A stretch of 5,391 nt of DNA from Lachnospiraceae bacterium UBA4380 (GCA_002390025.1 DGRU01000211.1:1-5391); one strand, 5' to 3'. Shown: positions 1-5,160, counted from the first letter of the stretch. Numbers and translations: made by a program. The notes: a model not told the origin generated them from the sequence alone.

Positions 1-663
1 AACGCCGCTCTTGGTCTTCATGATCATAACCTGAGGATCTGCAAGGCCTTCGTGTGCATTCTTGGTTGTGCGGGGGAACAGGCACTGAACTTCATCCCAC
101 TCCTCGCCGTCGCCGATCAGCCAGGGCAGAACATCGATCTCGTGGATCGCGGTATCTGTAACAGCCATCTCAGTGGTGTAGGAATCATCAACGCTCTCAG
201 CGCGGTGTGTGCATTTCAGGATCATGGGCTTACCAAACTCACCGCTCCGGATGAGATCTCTGACCTGGTTGTAACCACGGTCATAGCGGCGCATGAAGCC
301 GACCTGTACGAGGTGCTTGCCGGAAGCCATCTCTGCATCAACGATCTCTTTGCAGTCTGCAGCAGTGGTTGTGAGGGGCTTCTCAGTGAAAACGGGCTTG
401 CCGGCCTTGATGGCGGAAAGGATGGGGTTCTTGTGGAAGTTGCCGGGTGTTGTAACAACGACTGCATCAACTTCGGGATCTGCGATCAGTGCATCAGCGT
501 CTGTGTAGATCTTAACGCCGCCGATCAGGTCGGAAGCTGCCTTTGCGCCTGCCTCGAAGACATCACAAACTGCAACAACCTCAGCACCCATGATCTTGTA
601 CTGGATTCTCTTTGCATGCTCTTTACCGATCATACCGCAGCCAACAATACCAACCTTTAACAT
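1..663 (-). CDS. iolG: Inositol 2-dehydrogenase (Gfo/Idh/MocA family), 5' part only
   Basis: The visible 221 codons run from the start to the left edge; the family is usually about 340 residues, so roughly the last third is missing because of the window edge. The protein should be a cytoplasmic NAD-dependent oxidoreductase turning myo-inositol into scyllo-inosose (2-keto-myo-inositol), the first step of inositol catabolism. Seen: Rossmann motif G8-C-G10-M-I-G13, acidic D34 at the end of the second strand (NAD rather than NADP), E94-K95-P96, the block LVQVGFMRRYD (118-128), and MAVTDTAIHEIDVL (166-179). From memory of Bacillus subtilis IolG, K95, D170 and H174 align with its catalytic Lys-Asp-His, and both blocks are nearly identical there. 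The start at 663 has AAGGAG (671-676) 7 nt upstream; an in-frame ATG at 669 lies only 1 nt from that site and is unlikely. It is divergent from the LacI gene. Another inositol-type dehydrogenase (D-chiro- or scyllo-inositol) is possible. Confidence 0.92.
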   Translation of the reverse strand, partial: MLKVGIVGCGMIGKEHAKRIQYKIMGAEVVAVCDVFEAGAKAASDLIGGVKIYTDADALIADPEVDAVVVTTPGNFHKNPILSAIKAGKPVFTEKPLTTTAADCKEIVDAEMASGKHLVQVGFMRRYDRGYNQVRDLIRSGEFGKPMILKCTHRAESVDDSYTTEMAVTDTAIHEIDVLPWLIGDGEEWDEVQCLFPRTTKNAHEGLADPQVMIMKTKSGV

Positions 664-684
664 AATCATTCTCCTTTTAAATAA

Positions 685-703
685 AAATTAATTGAATTAA
701 TTT
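685..703. repeat. AT-rich perfect inverted repeat next to the iolG ribosome site
   Basis: AAATTAATT, one G, then AATTAATTT form a palindrome with perfect 9-bp arms, ending 8 bp upstream of the iolG Shine-Dalgarno site. With a 1-nt spacer and only A:T pairs it would make a weak RNA hairpin. It could be a protein-binding site or merely reflect AT-rich composition. Function unknown. Confidence 0.35.
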
Positions 704-936
704 GTAATCTCTTTCGTTAATAAGTTCCCTGTAAGCAATTACTATTGTGAATTTCTACCTTTGCTGCTGATCTGTACGCCCTCAGGACCGCTGCCGATCA
801 TTCAGGCTCAAAACAGATATCAACTGTTACCCCCTCTTCTGCCTCTTCATCACCCCCGTTTCGTGAAATCTGTTGTCGTCAGGCAATTATGTATGTGTGT
901 ATCCGTCCTGTGTTTATCCCTTATCACGCGGTACCT

Positions 937-952
937 GCGATACCGGTATCGC
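937..952. promoter_or_regulatory. Probable LacI-family operator O1
   Basis: GCGATACCGGTATCGC is a perfect 16-bp palindrome with a central CpG, the hallmark of LacI/GalR-family operators, in which paired hinge helices insert at the central step. It is the best copy of a motif that recurs three more times between iolG and the LacI gene. The divergent LacI product is the obvious candidate binder, which is inference from position and motif class. Confidence 0.7.
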
Positions 953-968
953 GCTCGGTTTTAAATTT

Positions 969-984
969 ACGACACCGGGTTCTC
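969..984. promoter_or_regulatory. Probable degenerate operator O2
   Basis: ACGACACCGGGTTCTC keeps the left half-site and core (ACGACACCGG) of the motif, while the right half is degraded. Its centre lies 32 bp from O1 and 33 bp from O3, about three helical turns each way, so all three would face the same side of the DNA. The regular spacing supports a real weak site better than the sequence alone does. Confidence 0.45.
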
Positions 985-1001
985 AGCGGTTTTTGTTTGT
1001 T

Positions 1002-1017
1002 ACGATACCGGTGTCGT
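1002..1017. promoter_or_regulatory. Probable LacI-family operator O3
   Basis: ACGATACCGGTGTCGT is a 16-bp palindrome with one mismatched pair and the same ACCGGT core as O1. Left and right arms agree with the consensus RCGAYACCGGTRTCGY built from O1 and O3. It is the copy of the three-site cluster nearest the LacI gene. Confidence 0.65.
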
Positions 1018-1161
1018 TGATGATATTCTATCCTTTCTCCGGGGAAATTTCCATTGACATAATGTATAAATCAACAACGATTTTTTTATGCATTTTGCCA
1101 GTACATTTCCTCTTGACTCGTCTTTGGCCGTTTTACGGGATCAAAGAACTGTATACCTTTC

Positions 1162-1177
1162 GGAACACCGGTATTCC
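1162..1177. promoter_or_regulatory. Possible operator O4, nearest the lacI promoter
   Basis: GGAACACCGGTATTCC is a 16-bp palindrome with one mismatched pair. It shares AYACCGGTRT with O1 and O3 but has GGA/TCC rather than CGA/TCG in the outer arms. It ends 14 bp upstream of the -35 box of the candidate LacI promoter and lies 160 bp, centre to centre, from O3. It could serve autoregulation or DNA looping with the cluster. The different outer arms leave room for another LacI-type protein. Confidence 0.55.
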
Positions 1178-1191
1178 AGAATCGGCTTTTC

Positions 1192-1220
1192 TTGTCTTCT
1201 CGAAAATCCTGTGCTATTCT
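1192..1220 (+). promoter_or_regulatory. Probable sigma-A promoter of the LacI-family gene
   Basis: TTGTCT (1192-1197), a 17-nt spacer and TATTCT (1215-1220) preceded by TGC (1212-1214) make an extended -10 promoter. Transcription would begin near 1227, giving a leader of about 87 nt before the ATG at 1314. O4 lies just upstream, about -50 to -65 relative to the predicted start. Confidence 0.6.
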
Positions 1221-1313
1221 GAAATCGTCTAACAATTGTATGCAGGGACACACTTTTTGCAGACTGACCTGCAGATACTTTTCAAATAATGTCACCACAA
1301 AGAGGAATCTTTC

Positions 1314-2342
1314 ATGGGAATCACATTACAACAGATCGCAAACTTGGCGGGCACGACCAAATCGACTGTCGACAAGGTCATCCACAACCGGCCGGGCGTC
1401 AGTGAGAAGAAACGTCAGGAGATCAAAAGGCTTCTGGAAGAGTACGGCTATGAGGCCAATCCTCTGGCCAAGGCTCTGAATTATCAGAAGAGAAAAATGA
1501 AGATCGCTGTCGTCCTGCCCGGAGTAAGTGCCGCGGCCGATATCAAAAAAGGCTTCGAGATCGTGCGCCAGGATTTCCAGAGCTTCAATATTCAGGTCGA
1601 GTACCACGAGTTCGGTTCCTCTGACGCCGAGGCACAGACCAAATGTATCCGCCGTCTGGCTGAAGACAATGTTTCCGGCGCCGTCATTCTTCCTATCCGT
1701 TCCGAGACTGTCACAGAAGCGATCAAGGAGCTTCTGGCAAAGAAGATCCCGGTCGTCATCGTCAATTCGGAACTCTTTCTGGATAATATCCTCTGCTATG
1801 TGGGACAGAACATGCTGCAGTCCGGCAGTGTTGCCGCTCGAATGCTGGATCTCTTTATGAAGAAGCCGGCAAGCATCGGCATTATCTCCTGCCACAACAT
1901 GCTCTCTCATGAGCAGCGTGAGCGCTCCTTCACCGACAGTGTAGGCCTGCAGTACCCCGACAGCCGCATCTGCAATGTCCGCTATATTCTGGAGACTCCC
2001 GAGGACGCCTACAGCCAGACAATGGAAATGCTGCAGGAGAATCCCGAAATCGATTCCCTCTTCATCACCTGCGGCTGTGTCACCGATATCTGCCGTGCTG
2101 TGCGCGACTACAGAAGCGAGACCGGTTCGGCTGTACAGCCGGTGATCATCTGCTATGAAAAATACCCGGAGATCCTCCGCCTCATCAAGAGCGGCGAAGT
2201 CGCCTGCACTCTGAACGGCGGTCTGACCAAACAGGGCCGTTTTTCCATGCGCGTTCTCTTCGAATACCTGGTCTATGAACGCGAACCGGAAAAGAAAAAG
2301 TATTACTTCAATAACAAGATCCTGATCCGCGAGAACTGCTGA
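1314..2342 (+). CDS. LacI/GalR-family transcriptional repressor
   Basis: This encodes a 342-residue cytoplasmic DNA-binding regulator of usual length for the family. Residues 4-23 form the LacI helix-turn-helix (TLQQIANLAGTTKSTVDKVI), followed by HNRPGVSEKKRQEIKRLLEEYGY and a hinge helix around 49-58 (NPLAKALNYQ) with L55 where the minor-groove lever leucine sits. The positions equivalent to LacI Y17, Q18 and R22 are K16, S17 and K21. Residues 63 to about 335 form a periplasmic-binding-protein-like effector domain, beginning KIAVVLPG, of the type that senses sugars or cyclitols. The ATG has AGAGGA (1301-1306) 7 nt upstream. It is divergent from the inositol dehydrogenase, and ACCGGT palindromes between the two suggest it represses that gene and perhaps itself. 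Inositol or a breakdown product as inducer is inference. The fold and family are firm; the regulon is not. Confidence 0.93.
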   Translation: MGITLQQIANLAGTTKSTVDKVIHNRPGVSEKKRQEIKRLLEEYGYEANPLAKALNYQKRKMKIAVVLPGVSAAADIKKGFEIVRQDFQSFNIQVEYHEFGSSDAEAQTKCIRRLAEDNVSGAVILPIRSETVTEAIKELLAKKIPVVIVNSELFLDNILCYVGQNMLQSGSVAARMLDLFMKKPASIGIISCHNMLSHEQRERSFTDSVGLQYPDSRICNVRYILETPEDAYSQTMEMLQENPEIDSLFITCGCVTDICRAVRDYRSETGSAVQPVIICYEKYPEILRLIKSGEVACTLNGGLTKQGRFSMRVLFEYLVYEREPEKKKYYFNNKILIRENC

Positions 2343-2360
2343 TCACAGATGCCTCTTTCG

Positions 2361-2425
2361 CAAGACGGAAAAACATCTCCGCAAGGTGGAAAAAACATCT
2401 CTGTCAGGCGGAAAAATGCATCGCG
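2361..2425. repeat. Degenerate tandem repeat, about 21 bp x 3
   Basis: Three head-to-tail units lie at 2361-2381, 2382-2404 and 2405-2425, of 21, 23 and 21 bp. Each starts CAAG or CAGG and contains a GGAAAAA run; the first two share AACATCTC and the third has TGCATCGC instead. They begin 18 bp after the LacI stop codon and are not part of a recognisable protein. They probably arose by slipped-strand duplication. Whether they bind anything or form RNA structure is unknown. Confidence 0.6.
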
Positions 2426-2430
2426 TGGAC

Positions 2431-2496
2431 CGTGCCATAGAACAAGTGCCATAAAACAGGCGCTATAAAACAAAACAAGTGCTGTAAAACAAAACA
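2431..2496. repeat. Second degenerate tandem repeat, GTGCYATAAAACA family x 4
   Basis: Four units follow one another: 2431-2444 (CGTGCCATAGAACA), 2445-2458 (AGTGCCATAAAACA), 2459-2477 and 2478-2496. The last two are 19 bp because they gained an extra AAACA. The array is unrelated to the repeat just upstream and runs into the left arm of the terminator. The antisense open frame across it only encodes an echo of the repeat and shows no sign of being a gene. Confidence 0.6.
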
Positions 2497-2534
2497 AAGG
2501 CAGACAAGCCCGATCAGCGGCCTGTCTGCCTTTT
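2497..2534. terminator. Bidirectional intrinsic terminator between convergent genes
   Basis: AAGGCAGACA (2497-2506) pairs perfectly with TGTCTGCCTT (2523-2532); after one mismatch, GCC (2508-2510) pairs with GGC (2519-2521) around an 8-nt loop. On the plus strand the stem ends in TTTT (2531-2534). On the minus strand it is followed by TTTGTTTT (complement of 2489-2496). It therefore serves both the LacI gene, whose stop is about 155 nt upstream, and the binding-protein gene, whose stop lies only about 10 nt from the stem. It closes the binding-protein transcript as a single-gene unit. Confidence 0.85.
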
Positions 2535-2541
2535 CGCGTGC

Positions 2542-3570
2542 TTACTTCAGGCTGTCAACGTTGTCAGCTGTAACAGGCTCGAAAGGGAAGTACAGAACAT
2601 AAGGGCTGTCGGAAGCGACTTCGCATTCTGTTCCTTCTGCAAGATCCTTGCCTTCCAGCATATTGATTGCCGCCTGGACGGAGCTCTTGGCCTGTCCGGG
2701 TGCGCTCTGGAAGACCGTCATAGCCATTTCGCCGTTCCTGATGGCATCCTGTCCGTCGAGGGTTGCATCGATACCGACGATGGGAGTTGCCTTGAGGTCA
2801 GCGCCCGCTTCATTCAGAGCTGCGATTGCGCCGAGTGCCATAGCGTCATTGTTGGAGATGATGCAGTCGTACTTCACACCTTTTTCGATGACGTCAGCCT
2901 TAAAAGCGTCTCTGGCTGTCACACGGTTGTAGTTTGCATGGATGCGGGCAGCTTCTGTCAATTTGAGCCCGGCTGCTTCCATGGCTTCGATGGCCTTGTC
3001 TGTACGGAGGTCTGTGTGAACCAGGCCTTCTGTACCGCGCAGAAGCACGTAGGAAACTTCTGTCTGGCCCTTATCAGTGAAATATTTTGCCAGATACTCA
3101 CCCTGGTATGCACCGGAGGTATTCTCGTCTGAAGCAACGGCCGCTGCGGAGTCTCCCAGTACGCCGTAATCAGCCGGTACACGGTTGATGAAAACGACCT
3201 TCATATCGCCGGCCGCCTCAATGCAGGCCTGGGCATCCTCTGCCGCGTTCAGGTTGACAAGTACAGCGTCCTTGCCTTCTGTCTTGGCAGCCGAGATGCA
3301 GTCGATCATCTTCTGGGAATCCTCGCCGGCGTACTTCATTTCCATGCCTACGCCCAGCTCTTCTGCCGCTGCCGCGACATTCTCTTCCAGTGTTCCGAGG
3401 AATTCGTCTCTGGTGGAGAGAACATAAGCCATCTCATACTTGTTCTCCGACTTGGCGTCTCCCGCATCAGCTGCCGGAGCTGCTGAACCGGAGGAACTGC
3501 TGCCGCAGCCTGCCAGAAGTGTCAGGGCCATTGCCGCACTGATCAGTCCGGCTACTATCTGCTTTTTCAT
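2542..3570 (-). CDS. Sugar ABC transporter substrate-binding lipoprotein (ribose/galactose class)
   Basis: This encodes a 342-residue extracellular binding protein, membrane-anchored by lipid. Residues 1-21 are a lipoprotein signal with lipobox L19-A20-G21-C22, followed by a Ser/Ala-rich linker to about 44. The rest is a type 1 periplasmic-binding fold (Peripla_BP_4, RbsB/MglB-like): EMAYVLSTRDEFLGTLEENV (46-65) opens the domain, FINRVP (127-132) matches the sugar-contacting segment of the family, NNDAMALGAIAALNEAG (240-256) is its most typical block, and PIVGIDAT (263-270) follows. The start has AGGAG (complement of 3579-3583) 8 nt upstream. Its terminator follows at once and no permease or ATPase gene is in view, so it must work with transporter parts encoded elsewhere or act as a sensor. 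The divergent AraC gene may regulate it. The ligand is not readable from sequence; galactose, glucose, ribose or inositol are possible. Confidence 0.9.
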   Translation of the reverse strand: MKKQIVAGLISAAMALTLLAGCGSSSSGSAAPAADAGDAKSENKYEMAYVLSTRDEFLGTLEENVAAAAEELGVGMEMKYAGEDSQKMIDCISAAKTEGKDAVLVNLNAAEDAQACIEAAGDMKVVFINRVPADYGVLGDSAAAVASDENTSGAYQGEYLAKYFTDKGQTEVSYVLLRGTEGLVHTDLRTDKAIEAMEAAGLKLTEAARIHANYNRVTARDAFKADVIEKGVKYDCIISNNDAMALGAIAALNEAGADLKATPIVGIDATLDGQDAIRNGEMAMTVFQSAPGQAKSSVQAAINMLEGKDLAEGTECEVASDSPYVLYFPFEPVTADNVDSLK

Positions 3571-3588
3571 AACGTTACTCCTTTCTTC

Positions 3589-3666
3589 GGCATATATTAT
3601 GCCGCCCCTAAAGATCCGCAGAACCTTCTGCGGACACCCTCTCTGTTAAACTGTATCAGAACAGAG
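3589..3666 (-). promoter_or_regulatory. Three consecutive stem-loops in the binding-protein leader
   Basis: Three inverted repeats follow one another just upstream of the start codon. At 3641-3666 CTCTGTT pairs with AACAGAG, with an inner CTG/CAG pair and an AAA bulge. At 3615-3634 TCCGCAGAA and TTCTGCGGA are perfect 9-bp arms around CC. At 3589-3603 GGCATA and TATGCC surround TAT, ending 5 bp from the ribosome site. The middle one could equally be an operator, as it is a 20-bp perfect palindrome. None ends in a T tract, so they are not ordinary terminators. They match no riboswitch class I recognise. Confidence 0.5.
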
Positions 3667-3941
3667 AAAAGAACAAAATAGACTTTCTTGCGCAGTTCTT
3701 TATTTCGCTAAAGCGGCACTGTTTCAGGACTTGAATTGGATTTTTTTGCATAAGATTTGTACATTTTATTGCATTTATACATCTTCTGACAGAAAAAGCT
3801 TCCCCCAAAAGGTCCTTTTAAAAGAAAGGGCTTATAGGCATTTAGTCTTTCTCACGTCAGAATTCGAATGAAACGCTCCCGTCTTTCGTCAAAAAGTCCA
3901 AAAACGCCATATTTTACCTTGCAAAAACGTTCAATTTTCCT

Positions 3942-3974
3942 AAAAAAAGCGTGCGCGTGCACGCATTTTCTTTT
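3942..3974. terminator. GC-rich hairpin with T tracts on both strands (terminator-like)
   Basis: GCGTGC (3949-3954) pairs with GCACGC (3959-3964) around GCGT. It is preceded by seven A (3942-3948) and followed by ATTTTCTTTT (3965-3974). On the minus strand the stem is followed directly by seven T, a good intrinsic terminator shape that would shield the binding-protein gene from transcription entering from the right. The right part (3955-3964) is also the perfect 10-bp palindrome GCGTGCACGC, so an operator is an alternative reading. Confidence 0.4.
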
Positions 3975-3990
3975 AAACCGCACAAAAAAG

Positions 3991-4019
3991 TTCAAAAACA
4001 GGGAGGAGTATGGTAAACT
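3991..4019 (+). promoter_or_regulatory. Candidate promoter of the AraC-family gene
   Basis: TTCAAA (3991-3996), a 17-nt spacer and TAAACT (4014-4019) preceded by TGG (4011-4013) resemble an extended -10 promoter, each hexamer matching consensus at four of six positions. The start would be near 4026, about 89 nt before the ATG. A rival is TTGCAA (3919-3924), 16 nt, TAAAAA (3941-3946), which overlaps the A tract of the hairpin. Confidence 0.35.
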
Positions 4020-4114
4020 GATGCACATGGGGTATGTTTTGTCCCGCGGACGAATTTGTTTATTTGTGTGCGGCACAGTTTTTCACAAAAGGCATTGTAA
4101 GGGGGGCAGCAGAA

Positions 4115-4984
4115 ATGGAGGAGGTTCTCAGAAATCCGCTTTTACTATTCGACAAGAACGATTTTCCCGGCCGCCGTGAAACAGAGCCGTGGATCGTCCA
4201 TGTGGCAGCGGCGGACTGGACCCGGGGGCATTATCAGGTCCTGCACCGGCACGAAGATTATTCAGAGATCTTCATCCTGCTGGAGGGCAGCGGCAAGTAT
4301 ACGATCGGAGGGCGTCTCTATGAGCTCAATCAGGGTGATGTTGTCCTCTGCAACCGCGGGGTGATGCACGATGAGTTCCCGGCCGAATGTGACAGCTATA
4401 AGACACTGGCCGTGGGGATCGGGGGGCTCTATATTCCGGAACTGCGTCCCGGACTTCTGATCGACCCTTCCTGCGCGCCCGTGCTGCGCAGATCCGACCA
4501 GACAGAAGAACTGCAGGAGCTTTGCCTGATGATCGCCAAATACGCAGCCACCGGAGAAAAGCGGAACCTGCGCTTTACGCACAAACTGCTGCTGGCCGTC
4601 GTGGAACTGCTGCGCACCATAGTGCGCGGTGTAGAAGTATCCTCAAAAGAGGTCGATCCCCTGTGTATCTCGGTTGAAAAGTACCTGAATGAACACTTCG
4701 GGGAGAACGTGACCCTGGAAGAGACCGCCAGACAGTTTTTCGTCAGTTCCTGGCACCTGTCCCGGGTCTTCAAGAAAGAAACCTCCTACAATTTCAAGCA
4801 GTACCTGCTGCGCCTGCGCCTGGGCGAGGCCCAGATGCGCCTGTCCTCAACAGAGGATTCCATCGCGGAAATCGCAAGGGACTGCGGTTTTCACGATCCT
4901 GCCTATTTCACCAGGCTGTTCACCCGCTATATAGGCCTGTCTCCGGGACGCTACCGGAAAATGAGGCTGGAAAAACAGTCCTGA
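4115..4984 (+). CDS. AraC-family transcriptional regulator with N-terminal cupin domain
   Basis: This encodes a 289-residue cytoplasmic regulator of usual length. Residues about 25-110 form a cupin: G38, H44, H46, E51 and G58 fit the first cupin motif exactly, and G74, G82 and H85 fit the second except that N80 replaces proline, so the metal ligands H44/H46/E51/H85 are all present. The C-terminal part (about 180-283) holds the two AraC helix-turn-helices, T200-K221 and S249-R271, the second reading SIAEIARDCGFHDPAYFTRL and followed by GLSPGRYR. The ATG at 4115 is preferred because AAGGGGGG (4099-4106) lies 8 nt upstream; an in-frame ATG at 4034 would add 27 unconserved-looking residues without a ribosome site. 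It is divergent from the sugar-binding lipoprotein, its likely target, and may activate that gene on sugar binding. I see no terminator hairpin after the stop. Confidence 0.92.
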   Translation: MEEVLRNPLLLFDKNDFPGRRETEPWIVHVAAADWTRGHYQVLHRHEDYSEIFILLEGSGKYTIGGRLYELNQGDVVLCNRGVMHDEFPAECDSYKTLAVGIGGLYIPELRPGLLIDPSCAPVLRRSDQTEELQELCLMIAKYAATGEKRNLRFTHKLLLAVVELLRTIVRGVEVSSKEVDPLCISVEKYLNEHFGENVTLEETARQFFVSSWHLSRVFKKETSYNFKQYLLRLRLGEAQMRLSSTEDSIAEIARDCGFHDPAYFTRLFTRYIGLSPGRYRKMRLEKQS

Positions 4985-5108
4985 GCCCAATTGTCCTTTA
5001 TTCGTATTGTGATTGTGCAGTTTTATAATCATACACAAACACAGGGTATAATATGCATTATCGGCACCCGAAAGTGGCGGATTTGTTATAAAAATCCAAA
5101 AAAAGTTA

Positions 5109-5138
5109 TTGACAGTCCCATTTTTCCGGTGCTATGAT
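5109..5138 (+). promoter_or_regulatory. Strong sigma-A promoter with extended -10
   Basis: TTGACA (5109-5114) is a perfect -35 box; an 18-nt spacer leads to TATGAT (5133-5138), preceded by TGC (5130-5132) as an extended -10. Transcription should start near 5145, about 80 nt before the leader ORF. It is the best promoter in the window and points to a well-expressed gene just beyond the right edge. Confidence 0.82.
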
Positions 5139-5145
5139 TCAAAAC

Positions 5146-5160
5146 AAGTTGCAGCAACTT
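5146..5160 (+). promoter_or_regulatory. Palindrome at the predicted transcription start
   Basis: AAGTTGCAGCAACTT is an inverted repeat with perfect 7-bp arms and a single central base. It starts at the predicted +1 and is followed by TTTAAACG. As RNA it could form a small 5'-end hairpin (AAGTTG, loop CAG, CAACTT) that stabilises the transcript. As DNA it is placed where a repressor would block initiation. Confidence 0.4.

Larger units (their letters stand above)
664..1313. other. Divergent control region between iolG-like and lacI-like genes
   Basis: This 650-bp stretch has no convincing gene. Long open frames cross it (plus 761-964 and 873-1232), but they lack ribosome sites, have no recognisable protein and run through the operator palindromes. 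It holds four ACCGGT-centred palindromes, a plus-strand promoter for the LacI gene, and an AT-rich inverted repeat beside the iolG ribosome site. I could not place the iolG promoter with confidence. A weak minus-strand candidate is CATAAT (886-891) with AACACA (909-914) and a 17-nt spacer, which would give a leader of about 215 nt. Positions 760-880 hold only a pyrimidine-rich tract on the plus strand and nothing I can name. Confidence 0.7.
3571..4114. other. Divergent control region between binding-protein and AraC genes
   Basis: This is 544 bp of largely AT-rich DNA without a convincing gene. It holds three stem-loops before the binding-protein start (3589-3666), a GC-rich hairpin between A and T tracts (3949-3964), a candidate promoter for the AraC gene (3991-4019), a strong unassigned ribosome site GGGAGGAG (4001-4008) and a small palindrome TGTGCGGCACA (4067-4077). 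Positions 3667-3940 are A/T-rich; apart from short palindromes such as CTTTTAAAAG near 3815-3825 I see no clear signal. I could not identify the binding-protein promoter. Confidence 0.65.

Noticed and set aside
52..660. Plus-strand open frame of 202 codons
   Set aside because: It is the antisense shadow of the iolG-like gene, whose reverse-strand product matches the IolG family in long blocks; this frame has no ribosome site and no recognisable domain.
667..669. Alternative iolG start two codons upstream
   Set aside because: It is in frame but only 1 nt from the AAGGAG site; the ATG at 661-663 has ideal 7-nt spacing and gives the usual short N-terminus before the Rossmann strand.
1054..1059. 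Perfect -35 box TTGACA upstream of lacI
   Set aside because: At 16-18 nt downstream there is no acceptable -10 hexamer (ACGATT-like), while a complete promoter is available at 1192-1220.
873..1232. Plus-strand open frame of 119 codons with hydrophobic stretches
   Set aside because: It would start with TTG without a ribosome site, runs across the operator palindromes and the lacI promoter, and resembles no protein I know.
1326..1910. Minus-strand open frame of 194 codons
   Set aside because: It lies wholly antisense to the LacI-family gene, which has full-length family similarity and a proper ribosome site; long antisense frames are common in such coding DNA.
2303..2497. Minus-strand open frame of 64 codons over the tandem repeats
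   Set aside because: Its repeated residues only mirror the DNA repeat, it overlaps the 3' end of lacI, and there is no credible ribosome site.
4034..4114. Longer AraC start at the ATG of 4034
   Set aside because: No ribosome site lies at a suitable distance and the extra 27 residues precede the normal beginning of the domain, whereas 4115 has a good purine-rich site.
5024..5052. Two exact TATAAT hexamers (5024-5029 and 5047-5052) after the AraC gene
   Set aside because: Neither has a -35 box at a workable distance nor an extended -10 TG; the region is simply AT-rich, and the clear promoter is at 5109-5138.
5079..5097. Hairpin GGATTT/AAATCC as a terminator for the AraC gene
   Set aside because: The 6-bp AT-rich stem is followed by A, not T, on the plus strand, and lacks a T tract directly after the stem on the minus strand.
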